Source: Pelagilacustribacter hypolimneticus
Lineage (GTDB): Bacteria; Pseudomonadota; Alphaproteobacteria; Pelagibacterales; Pelagibacteraceae
NCBI GenBank assembly: GCA_965235125.1
Contig: CBDDXH010000042.1
Location: 1 to 9,368, forward strand
Length of the DNA: 9,368 nucleotides
Direction: 5' to 3'
A program made the position numbers and the translations under genes. The notes under the pieces were generated by a model. That model saw only the letters and a list, made by a program, of their open reading frames with translations, was not told where the DNA came from and did not search any database. Positions 1-6,789 of the stretch are shown in pieces (position 1 is the first letter of the stretch; every line of letters begins with the position of its first letter).

Positions 1-1016
1 TTTTTAGATTGATCTACTAATTTATTCTTGGCAATCCAAGGCATCATAGCTCTTAACTTTTTACCCACTTGTTCAATTGGGTGTTTTGCTAAATCAGCTC
101 TCATTTTTAAGAAATTCTTTTGACCATTTTTACACTCCTCCATCCAATCTTTGGTAAACTTGCCAGATTGGATGTCTTTTAGAACTTCTTTCATTCTTTC
201 TTTAGTTTTGTTGTCTACTATTTTTTTTCCAGAAATATACTCTCCATATTCAGCCGTATTTGAAATTGAATAATTCATATTTGCTATTCCGCCCTCATAG
301 ATCAAATCCACAATTAATTTAACTTCATGTAAAACTTCAAAATAAGCCATCTCAGCTGGGTAGCCAGCTTCGGTTAGTGTTTCAAAACCATTTTTTATAA
401 GTTCAACTAATCCCCCACATAAAACTGTTTGTTCGCCAAATAAATCTGTTTCGCATTCATCTTTAAAATTGGTTTCAATGATTCCAGATTTTCCTCCACC
501 GATGCATGCGGCATAGGACATGGCAAGGTCTCTTGCTTTACCAGAACTGTCTTTATGCACTGCCATCAAACATGGAACGCCACCACCTTTTTGATATTCG
601 CTTCTTACTAAATGACCAGGTCCTTTTGGCGCAACCATAAACACATCTAAATCTTTTCTTGCTTCAATTAATTTGTAATGAATATTTAATCCGTGAGCAA
701 AAGCTAAACTTGTTCCCTCTCTCATTCTTTGTTCAACATGATTTTTATAAATTTGAGCTTGTAATTCATCAGGAGTTAGAATCATAACCACATCTGCCCA
801 AGCCGCAGCATCTGACAAGGACATAACTTTTAAACCTGCTGATTCTGCTTTTTTAATACTAGGAGAATTTTCTCTTAAAGCTACAACGACTTGTTTAACA
901 CCGCTATCTTTTAAGTTTAATGCGTGAGCATGCCCTTGACTGCCATAGCCAAAAATAGCAACTTTTTTTTCTTTGATTAAATTCACGTTAGCATCTTTTT
1001 CGTAATACATTTTCAT
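1..1016 (-). CDS. ilvC: Ketol-acid reductoisomerase (class I), C-terminal end cut by window edge
   Basis: Cytoplasmic NADPH- and Mg2+-dependent enzyme converting acetolactate (or acetohydroxybutyrate) to the dihydroxy acid, the second shared step of valine/isoleucine synthesis. I read 338 codons on the minus strand with no stop. The N-terminal Rossmann part has GYGSQG at residues 23-28 and R48/S53, the pattern expected for NADPH phosphate binding, and H109 lies in AFAHGLNI. The C-terminal knotted domain has the metal ligands D191 and E195 in DLFGEQ, then E227, E231 and S252. Class I enzymes are about 339 residues, and the visible end LVDQSK looks like the family C-terminus, so probably only one codon plus the stop is missing. 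I chose the ATG at 1016 over the in-frame ATG at 1010 because AGGAG sits 7 bases upstream of the former and MKMYYEKD aligns with relatives starting MRVYYD. Last gene of the visible run, 14 bases after ilvN. Confidence 0.97.
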   Translation of the reverse strand, partial: MKMYYEKDANVNLIKEKKVAIFGYGSQGHAHALNLKDSGVKQVVVALRENSPSIKKAESAGLKVMSLSDAAAWADVVMILTPDELQAQIYKNHVEQRMREGTSLAFAHGLNIHYKLIEARKDLDVFMVAPKGPGHLVRSEYQKGGGVPCLMAVHKDSSGKARDLAMSYAACIGGGKSGIIETNFKDECETDLFGEQTVLCGGLVELIKNGFETLTEAGYPAEMAYFEVLHEVKLIVDLIYEGGIANMNYSISNTAEYGEYISGKKIVDNKTKERMKEVLKDIQSGKFTKDWMEECKNGQKNFLKMRADLAKHPIEQVGKKLRAMMPWIAKNKLVDQSK

Positions 1017-1023
1017 TTTTTTT

Positions 1024-1028
1024 CTCCT
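1024..1028 (-). promoter_or_regulatory. Shine-Dalgarno sequence of ilvC
   Basis: The minus strand reads AGGAG here, 7 bases before the ATG at 1016 and 13 before the alternative ATG at 1010, so it decides the start. It is the strongest ribosome binding site in the window; most other genes in this run have little or none, which fits ilvC being translated independently rather than by coupling. Confidence 0.75.
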
Positions 1029-1030
1029 AA

Positions 1031-1579
1031 TTATTTAAATATCTCTGATCCTCTAGTCATTGCTACTGCACCAGTTCTTGAAACACTAACTAATCCCCAA
1101 GGTTTGATGTCTTCAATTAATTTGTCAACTTCTCTTCTTAAGGCAGTTATTTGAATAACAAAAGACTTTTTTGTTTTATCTAAGATCACTGAATTATATT
1201 TTTTACATACTTTTTTAACTTTTTCTTGATTTTTTGCAGACGAAACAATTTTAAATAAAGCAAGCTCTCTAAATAATATATGTGGGTCGCTTCTTTTAAA
1301 ATCTGCAACTTTATGAACACAAATAAGCTTCTTTAATTGTTGTTTGATCTGTTCGACAACTTCAGGTGTACCAACTGAAACAATTGTAATTCTAGATAAG
1401 TTTTTTAATTTATCCACCTCAGCAACTGATAAAGATTCTATATTATATCCCCTTCCAGAAAATAATCCTATCACCCTTGCTAAAACTCCTGCTTCGTTAT
1501 CAACCCAAACAACAATAATATGATGCTCTGCTTTTCCTAATTTTGTAGGTTCGCTATAAGCTGATTTTGATTTTGCCAT
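1031..1579 (-). CDS. ilvN: Acetohydroxyacid synthase small (regulatory) subunit
   Basis: Regulatory subunit of acetohydroxyacid (acetolactate) synthase; in the family it activates the large subunit and confers feedback inhibition by branched-chain amino acids. It has 182 residues, normal for alphaproteobacteria. An N-terminal ACT domain (about residues 19-95) carries the hallmark DNEAGVLARVIGLFSGRGYN at 27-46, including the glycine-rich turn that forms the valine site in homologues. The second conserved domain, about 98-175, has the DPHILFRELAL start and an RTGAVAM-type ending. Its ATG shares one base with the TAA of ilvB (TAATG on the minus strand). No good Shine-Dalgarno is seen at the usual distance, so translation is probably coupled to ilvB, suiting a subunit needed with its partner. 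Also called ilvH; the isozyme name cannot be settled from sequence alone. Confidence 0.97.
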   Translation of the reverse strand: MAKSKSAYSEPTKLGKAEHHIIVVWVDNEAGVLARVIGLFSGRGYNIESLSVAEVDKLKNLSRITIVSVGTPEVVEQIKQQLKKLICVHKVADFKRSDPHILFRELALFKIVSSAKNQEKVKKVCKKYNSVILDKTKKSFVIQITALRREVDKLIEDIKPWGLVSVSRTGAVAMTRGSEIFK

Positions 1580-3345
1580 TAAACTAAAATTTTACCTTCT
1601 GCTGAAATTTCTTCTTTTTCATCTTCAGGACCTAATATCATTTGATTGTGTGCTTTTCCAGAAGGTATCATAGGATAACAATTTTCCATTTTATCTACCA
1701 TGCAATCAAAAATAACGGGTCTATCCGTATTGATCATTTCATTAATTTTTTCATCTAACTCGCTTGGTTTAGTAGCTCGGATACCAACGCATCCATAAGC
1801 TTCTGCAAGTTTTACAAAATCAGGTAATGCAGCAGTGTAACTTTCTGAATAATTTTTTTCATGTAACAATTCTTGCCATTGCCTAACCATTCCCATGTAT
1901 TCATTATTTAGAATAAAAATTTTGATCGGAAGTCTATACTGAACAGCGGTTGACATTTCTTGCATAGTCATAAGAACTGATGCTTCTCCTGCAATATCAA
2001 TAACTAATTTACCCGGATGAGCAATTTGAACACCGATAGCTGCGGGTAAACCAAAACCCATGGTACCTAAACCGCCTGAGGTCATCCATCTATTGGGTTT
2101 ATCAAATTTATAATGTTGAGCAGCCCACATTTGATGTTGACCCACTTCGGTTGTTATATAAGTGTCTTTATTCTTCGTAAGTTCATAAAGTCTTTGTACG
2201 GCATACTGAGGTTTTATTGTTGTTGTACTATTCTTAAAACCTAAAGATTTTTTCTCTCTCCATTTATCAATTTGTTTCCACCATTTATCGATATTTTTTT
2301 TATTAACATCTATAAAATTTTTATTTTTAGCTTTAAATCGTTTGATTAAATCTGAGAGAAAAATATTGACATCGCTCACTAAAGCTAAATCTACTTTTAT
2401 ATTTTTTCCAATGGAAGAGGGATCTATATCCACATGAATTTTTTTTGATTTAGGAGAAAATTCATCAATTTTTCCTGTGATCCTATCATCAAACCTGGCA
2501 CCAATATTTATCATTAAATCACAATCGTGCATGGCGTTATTAGCTTCGTAAGTACCGTGCATGCCTAACATACCTAAAAAATGAGGATCAGTTCCTGGAA
2601 ATGCTCCAAGTCCTTGTAGTGTCGATGTGATAGGAAAACCTGTTATAGCTACTAGCTCTCTTAAAGACTTACTGGCTTTAGGACCTGAATTAATTACACC
2701 TCCGCCCGTATAAAAAATAGGTCTCGATGATTTTTTCATCATCTCTATAAATTGATCTAATTCTTTTTCAGATATTTTTTTACTTTTAGAACCATTAAAT
2801 TTTAAATTTTTATTTTTTTGAAACTGATAAACACCTTTTTTAAATTGGATATCTTTAGGGATATCTACAAGAACTGGACCAGGCCTACCGGTTACTGCAA
2901 CTTCAAAAGCGGTATGTAAAATTTTAGCTAAATCATTTACGTTTTTAACTAACCAATTATATTTGGTGCATGGTCTTGTAATTCCAGTCGTGTCACATTC
3001 TTGAAAGGCATCCGTTCCAATTAAATGGGTTGGTACTTGTCCGCTAATACAAACTAAAGGTATAGAATCCATATAAGCATCTGCCAATGCAGTAACTACA
3101 TTAGTTGCGCCCGGACCTGAGGTAACTAAAACAACACCAGGTTTGCCTGATGATCTTGCGTACCCTTCAGCAGCATGGCCTGCACCCTGTTCATGTCTTG
3201 CTAAAATATGTTTAATTGTTTTATGATTTTTTAATTCATCATAAATAGGAAGTACAGCTCCACCTGGATAACCAAAAATATATTCAACTTTTTGGTCCTC
3301 TAAGGCTTTAAAAACTATTTCTGCTCCTGACAATAATTGTTGCAT
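1579..3345 (-). CDS. ilvB: Acetohydroxyacid synthase large (catalytic) subunit
   Basis: Thiamine-diphosphate enzyme joining two pyruvates to acetolactate, or pyruvate plus 2-oxobutyrate to acetohydroxybutyrate; first shared step of valine/isoleucine synthesis. 588 residues, full length. Three domains are visible: N-terminal pyrimidine-binding (about 1-170) with GYPGGAVLPIYDEL and the catalytic Glu52 in HEQGAGHAAEGYAR; the central domain (about 195-335) with FYTGGGVINSG and IGARFDDR; and the C-terminal pyrophosphate-binding domain (about 380-560) with GGLGTMGFGLPAAIG and the Mg2+/ThDP motif at 452-482. That motif reads AGEAS, so Glu454 replaces the Asp of the family's GDGS/GDAS pattern; the second half (LNNEYMGMVRQWQ) is normal. 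No clear Shine-Dalgarno precedes the ATG at 3345. It lies 37 bases after miaA and overlaps ilvN by one base. Sometimes named ilvI or ilvG. Family membership and full length are certain; the effect of Glu454 is not. Confidence 0.97.
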   Translation of the reverse strand: MQQLLSGAEIVFKALEDQKVEYIFGYPGGAVLPIYDELKNHKTIKHILARHEQGAGHAAEGYARSSGKPGVVLVTSGPGATNVVTALADAYMDSIPLVCISGQVPTHLIGTDAFQECDTTGITRPCTKYNWLVKNVNDLAKILHTAFEVAVTGRPGPVLVDIPKDIQFKKGVYQFQKNKNLKFNGSKSKKISEKELDQFIEMMKKSSRPIFYTGGGVINSGPKASKSLRELVAITGFPITSTLQGLGAFPGTDPHFLGMLGMHGTYEANNAMHDCDLMINIGARFDDRITGKIDEFSPKSKKIHVDIDPSSIGKNIKVDLALVSDVNIFLSDLIKRFKAKNKNFIDVNKKNIDKWWKQIDKWREKKSLGFKNSTTTIKPQYAVQRLYELTKNKDTYITTEVGQHQMWAAQHYKFDKPNRWMTSGGLGTMGFGLPAAIGVQIAHPGKLVIDIAGEASVLMTMQEMSTAVQYRLPIKIFILNNEYMGMVRQWQELLHEKNYSESYTAALPDFVKLAEAYGCVGIRATKPSELDEKINEMINTDRPVIFDCMVDKMENCYPMIPSGKAHNQMILGPEDEKEEISAEGKILV

Positions 3346-3351
3346 TATTGC

Positions 3352-3379
3352 AATCTATCGGAGAAATTACTTTGGTCAA
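3352..3379 (-). promoter_or_regulatory. Possible sigma-70-type promoter before ilvB
   Basis: In the 37-base gap between miaA and ilvB the minus strand has TTGACC (3374-3379; 5 of 6 to consensus) and, 16 bases on, TAGATT (3352-3357; 4 of 6). Transcription would begin within a base or two of the ilvB ATG at 3345, giving a leaderless or nearly leaderless mRNA, consistent with no Shine-Dalgarno there. In DNA this AT-rich such matches arise by chance, so this is tentative. Confidence 0.28.
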
Positions 3380-3382
3380 GTT

Positions 3383-4300
3383 TTAGCTTAAAAGTTTTAA
3401 AATTTTTTTTGAAAGTTCGCTAAAACTGTTTGAATATTCTCTTTGCCAATCCGTCATATGTCCTCTAGACCAGGTCACTTGCCTTTTGGCATACTGCCTC
3501 GTTTTAATAATAATAAGCTCTATAACCTGGTTAATATTTAATTTATCATCTAAATGCTCTTTAATCTCTTTAACACCTATTATTTTGTTAGCGGATAAGG
3601 TTGGATCAATCTTTAATTTTAAAAAATTTTTAACTTCTCTTATACAGTTTTTTTTAATCATCTGTTTTGTTCGGCTAGAAATATTTTTAAGTATTTTCTC
3701 TCTTGGTGTATCCAAAAATATTTTAAAAATTTCAAATTGATTAAAATCTGATTTAGTGTGTTTATACCATTCAAATAAGGATTTTTTAGTAAATTTTTTT
3801 ACTTCATAGGCTCTAATTGATCTTTGGGTGTCAAAGGGTTCAATTTTATTTTGAACTAAAGGATCTAATATTAAAAGTTTTTTATAAAATTCTTGTTGAC
3901 CTAATTTTATTTGTAGCTCTCTTATTGCGTTTCTTTTTTTAAAATCAATATTAGGGATTTTACTTATCCCTTTTGTTACCGCTTCAAAATACAAGCCCGT
4001 GCCCCCTACAAGGATTGGAGTTTTATTTTTTTTTAAGCATAATTTTATCTTTTGCTTAACTAAAGCTAACCAGGAGCCTGTGGAAAAATGTTTTTTTGAA
4101 GATATAAATCCATAGAGATGATGTTTGATTTTTTTTAGATCAGTTTTTGATGGTCTTGAAGAAAGAATTGAAAAATCTTTATAAACCTGCATGCTGTCGG
4201 CATTTATAATTTCTCCATTAATTTTTTCGGCTATTTTGATTGCAAGTTTTGATTTTCCTGAAGCAGTGGGGCCGGCAAGAAGTATGATTTTCTTAGGCAA
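3383..4300 (-). CDS. miaA: tRNA dimethylallyltransferase (tRNA A37 isopentenylation)
   Basis: Transfers dimethylallyl from DMAPP to N6 of adenosine 37 in tRNAs reading codons that begin with U, making i6A. 305 residues, normal length. The P-loop GPTASGKS is at 10-17, the DSMQVY substrate motif with catalytic-type Asp35 at 35-40, GGTGLYF near residue 100, and QRSIRAYEV near 159-167. The C-terminal tRNA-binding stretch ends with RQYAKRQVTWSRG, the usual family signature. The start is a TTG at 4300, two bases after the protease stop; an in-frame stop lies five codons upstream with no ATG between, and this start places the P-loop at the usual distance. No Shine-Dalgarno is seen, so translation probably depends on ribosomes ending the upstream gene. 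miaA is also linked to hflK/hflC in enterobacteria, but there with hfq and hflX, both absent here. Confidence 0.96.
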   Translation of the reverse strand: MPKKIILLAGPTASGKSKLAIKIAEKINGEIINADSMQVYKDFSILSSRPSKTDLKKIKHHLYGFISSKKHFSTGSWLALVKQKIKLCLKKNKTPILVGGTGLYFEAVTKGISKIPNIDFKKRNAIRELQIKLGQQEFYKKLLILDPLVQNKIEPFDTQRSIRAYEVKKFTKKSLFEWYKHTKSDFNQFEIFKIFLDTPREKILKNISSRTKQMIKKNCIREVKNFLKLKIDPTLSANKIIGVKEIKEHLDDKLNINQVIELIIIKTRQYAKRQVTWSRGHMTDWQREYSNSFSELSKKILKLLS

Positions 4301-4302
4301 AC

Positions 4303-5721
4303 TTAATTTGTTTTAATGCCAATGTATCTTCTCTGATTGTTGGCGTTAATTATTAAAAGCAATAATGTTTGCTCGCCTTTTTTGTAAATACCTTCAATCA
4401 AACTATTCAATTCTTTAGAGTTTGAAACTTTATTTTTTTGCACCTCTAGAATAATATCTTTTTCCTGCAAATAGCCTGCTACAGGGCTTTTGCTGGAGAT
4501 AGATGTAACCACAACTCCTTTGAGATTTTTTTCTAATTTCCTAGTTTCGATATCGTCTGCAGTAATATCTCTAACGTTTATTTTTAAAGTTTCAATTTCA
4601 GCATCTACTGTTTTGGGTTTGGGTGCGGTTGGCTTTGTCTCCGCTTTAAAACTCTCAGATGTCTCTAATCTTCCTAACGTTAATTTTTTTGTTATTATTT
4701 TTTTATCACGCCATATCTCTAAGTCTACTATTTTACCAACTTCTGTTCGAGAAACTAATTTAGGCAATTTTCGCATCATGTCTATTTTTTGACCATTAAA
4801 TTTTAAAATGATATCTCCTGCCTTAAGTCCGGCTTTGTCTGCGGGTCCTTTTTCATTGACACCTAATACTAATGCGCCTTCAGTATTTTTTAATGCTTCA
4901 ACTTCCGCAATCTCTTTAGTCACTTCTTGAATGTTAACTCCGAGCCATCCTCTTTTAGTTTCACCATATTTAATTAATTGATCGATAACATTTGAAGCAT
5001 CATTAGAGGGTATAGAAAAACCAATTCCGATAGATCCTCCTTGTCCAAGAATAGCTGTATTCACACCTACCACATCTCCATTTAAATTAAAAAGTGGTCC
5101 TCCAGAATTTCCTTGATTAATGGATGCATCGGTTTGAATAAAATCATCATAACGAGTTAAATTAATATCTCTATTTCTTGCTGAAATAATTCCTGAAGTT
5201 ACCGTTCCTCCTAAACCAAAAGGGTTTCCAATAGCAACAACCCAGTCACCAACTCGTGCTTTATCTGAGTCTCCAAACTTAACAGGTTTAAATTCATCAT
5301 TAGATTCTATTTTTAACACCGCAACATCGGCATAAGAATCCGCTCCTATAATTTTAGCTTTATAATCTTTTTCGCCTACCCTTACGACAATATCTTCTGC
5401 TTTATCAATTACGTGGTTATTAGTAACAACCGTTCCATTTTTATCAATAATAAAACCTGAACCTAAAGAAGATGCTTTTCTCTCTGTTGGTTGATTAAAA
5501 TCTTTAAACATTTCTTCAAAAGGCGATCCTGGAGGAAATTGAAAAGGAAAAGGGTTAGCGGTTGTTTTGATTGTTTGTGTTGTAGAAATATTTACAACGG
5601 ATGGCATTAATCTTTCTGCAAGATCTGCAAAAGAATCTGGTATGGGTTTAGCTCTTAAAGAGTTAACAAATACTAAGTTGAATAGAAGAAAAGTAAATAA
5701 TATTTTTTTAAATTTTTGCAT
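4303..5721 (-). CDS. degP: Do-family periplasmic serine protease (DegP/DegQ/HtrA type)
   Basis: Exported protease/chaperone of the HtrA family that degrades misfolded envelope proteins. 472 residues. An N-terminal Sec signal peptide shows a basic start (QKFKK), a hydrophobic core at about 7-20, and likely cleavage after Ala24 (SLRA). The trypsin-like domain (about 35-250) carries the triad His103 in TNNHVID, Asp132 in YADVAVLKI and Ser206 in GNSGGPL. Two PDZ domains follow, at about 257-350 and 385-470, joined by a Pro/Lys/Thr-rich linker around 358-372. The loop before the first catalytic strand is Phe/Pro-rich (FPFQFPPGSPFEEMF). The stop of the DUF2065 gene abuts its ATG with no gap and no Shine-Dalgarno is seen, suggesting translational coupling. 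DegP versus DegQ cannot be decided from sequence; the gene sits with hflK/hflC as in many alphaproteobacteria. Confidence 0.95.
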   Translation of the reverse strand: MQKFKKILFTFLLFNLVFVNSLRAKPIPDSFADLAERLMPSVVNISTTQTIKTTANPFPFQFPPGSPFEEMFKDFNQPTERKASSLGSGFIIDKNGTVVTNNHVIDKAEDIVVRVGEKDYKAKIIGADSYADVAVLKIESNDEFKPVKFGDSDKARVGDWVVAIGNPFGLGGTVTSGIISARNRDINLTRYDDFIQTDASINQGNSGGPLFNLNGDVVGVNTAILGQGGSIGIGFSIPSNDASNVIDQLIKYGETKRGWLGVNIQEVTKEIAEVEALKNTEGALVLGVNEKGPADKAGLKAGDIILKFNGQKIDMMRKLPKLVSRTEVGKIVDLEIWRDKKIITKKLTLGRLETSESFKAETKPTAPKPKTVDAEIETLKINVRDITADDIETRKLEKNLKGVVVTSISSKSPVAGYLQEKDIILEVQKNKVSNSKELNSLIEGIYKKGEQTLLLLIINANNQRRYIGIKTN

Positions 5722-5907
5722 TTATTTTTTTATATACCAAACAATTATAAAACCTAATATTAAAAAAAAAATTCCAACACTTCTTAATTTAGTAGGAGAA
5801 ATTACTTCAATGGTTTTAAGCATATTTTTCATTCTTGTTGGAAAAAGGGCGAAGAATAATCCTTCAATAAAAAGTAACAACCCTAAAGCCGTTATAAGAT
5901 CCTTCAT
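5722..5907 (-). CDS. Small two-helix inner-membrane protein, DUF2065 (YjeT-like)
   Basis: A 61-residue protein of unknown function. Two hydrophobic segments, about residues 4-22 (ITALGLLLFIEGLFFALFP) and 43-58 (SVGIFFLILGFIIVWY), flank a short polar stretch with basic residues (RMKNMLK and KLR), predicting a helical hairpin in the inner membrane. The Glu in the first helix and the FP turn after it fit the DUF2065 pattern. The E. coli relative yjeT also lies directly after hflC, so the link is conserved across proteobacteria. Here the gene starts 9 bases after hflC and its TAA touches the ATG of the protease gene. A run of ten T on the coding strand (5762-5771) encodes part of helix 2; the frame is intact across it. 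A role with HflKC or the protease is inference from position only. Confidence 0.85.
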   Translation of the reverse strand: MKDLITALGLLLFIEGLFFALFPTRMKNMLKTIEVISPTKLRSVGIFFLILGFIIVWYIKK

Positions 5908-5916
5908 TTAAAAAAA

Positions 5917-6789
5917 CTAAGGTTTTTTGATATCTATTGATTTACCAAAAAATTTAAAAAACTCACTATCGGGAGAAAGAATTAAAGAGGTGTCTCCACC
6001 AATTAAAGCTTTTTCGTAAGCTTGCATAGCTCGATAGAAACTAAAAAACTCAGGATCACGATTAAAAGCCTCAGCAAATATTTTATTTCTTTGGCCATCG
6101 CCCTCTCCTCTTAAAATTTGAGATTGTTTATTAGCATTAGCTAAAATTACAGCTACATCTTTATCGGCTGTTGCAGTTATTTTTGCTGCAACTTCCGCTC
6201 CTTCGGCTCTAAATTCTTTAGCTTCTCTTTGTCTTTCGGTTTGCATTCTTTTAAAAATAGCTTCGCTGTTTGCCTGAGGAAGATCAGCTCTTTTAATTCT
6301 TACATCTATTATCTCAATCCCAAAATTTTTAGCTTCTACGTTTACATCGTTTTTAATAACTGACATCTGTTTAGTTCTGTCTTTTGATAATAAAGTAGAT
6401 AATTCTTGTGTTCCTAAAACACCCCTAATTCTAGAATTAATAATAGTCGATAATCTTGATCTAGCAACATTTTCGTTTCCAACTGAAATGTAAAATTTTA
6501 AAGGATCAATAATTTTAAATCTTGCAAAGGCATCAACGATTAATCTTTTTTGATCTGATGCAATGATTTCTTCAGGTGGGCTATCTAAATTTAAAACTCT
6601 TTTATCTATGTAAACAACGTTTTGAATAAAGGGTAATTTAACTTTTATACCTGGCTCAGTAATAATTTTTTTTGGATTACCAAATTGAAGAACAATAGCC
6701 TGATTGATTTCTTGTACAATAAAAAGAGATTGGAAAATTGTAAATCCAATTAAAATAATTACAGCAATTAAAAATTGAAAAGATTTCAT
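5917..6789 (-). CDS. hflC: HflC, SPFH/band-7 membrane protein of the HflKC complex
   Basis: Partner of HflK. In E. coli the two form a large cage in the inner membrane with bulk in the periplasm, enclosing the AAA protease FtsH and modulating membrane-protein turnover. 290 residues, normal. One N-terminal membrane anchor at about 5-25 follows a very short cytoplasmic tail. The SPFH domain covers about 25-185, with QAIVLQFGNPKKIITEPGI at its start and VRIKRADLPQANSEAIFKRM at its end. A long Ala/Glu/Arg-rich helix (about 180-240) includes TERQREAKEFRAEGAEVA, and the family C-terminus TSLILSPDSEFFKFF is present. The ATG shares one base with the hflK stop (TAATG), and GGAG lies 10 bases upstream inside hflK. 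Equal production with HflK is expected from this coupling. No FtsH gene is in the window. Confidence 0.96.
   Translation of the reverse strand: MKSFQFLIAVIILIGFTIFQSLFIVQEINQAIVLQFGNPKKIITEPGIKVKLPFIQNVVYIDKRVLNLDSPPEEIIASDQKRLIVDAFARFKIIDPLKFYISVGNENVARSRLSTIINSRIRGVLGTQELSTLLSKDRTKQMSVIKNDVNVEAKNFGIEIIDVRIKRADLPQANSEAIFKRMQTERQREAKEFRAEGAEVAAKITATADKDVAVILANANKQSQILRGEGDGQRNKIFAEAFNRDPEFFSFYRAMQAYEKALIGGDTSLILSPDSEFFKFFGKSIDIKKP

Noticed and set aside
3346..3382. Leader-peptide attenuator or T-box before ilvB
   Set aside because: The gap is only 37 bases and contains no run of branched-chain codons, no T-box core and no stem-loop followed by a T run.
3486..3740. Plus-strand open frame of 84 codons opposite miaA
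   Set aside because: It lies wholly within miaA, which has clear family motifs. The peptide is low-complexity Ile/Leu/Phe-rich, as expected from reading AT-rich coding DNA backwards, and has no ribosome binding site.
4490..4792. Plus-strand open frame of 100 codons opposite the protease gene
   Set aside because: It is antisense to the PDZ region of a full-length HtrA-family gene and shows no recognisable domain.
5567..5911. Plus-strand open frame of 114 codons across the protease start and the DUF2065 gene
   Set aside because: It is antisense to two supported genes and resembles no family; its hydrophobic look mirrors the membrane segments on the true strand.
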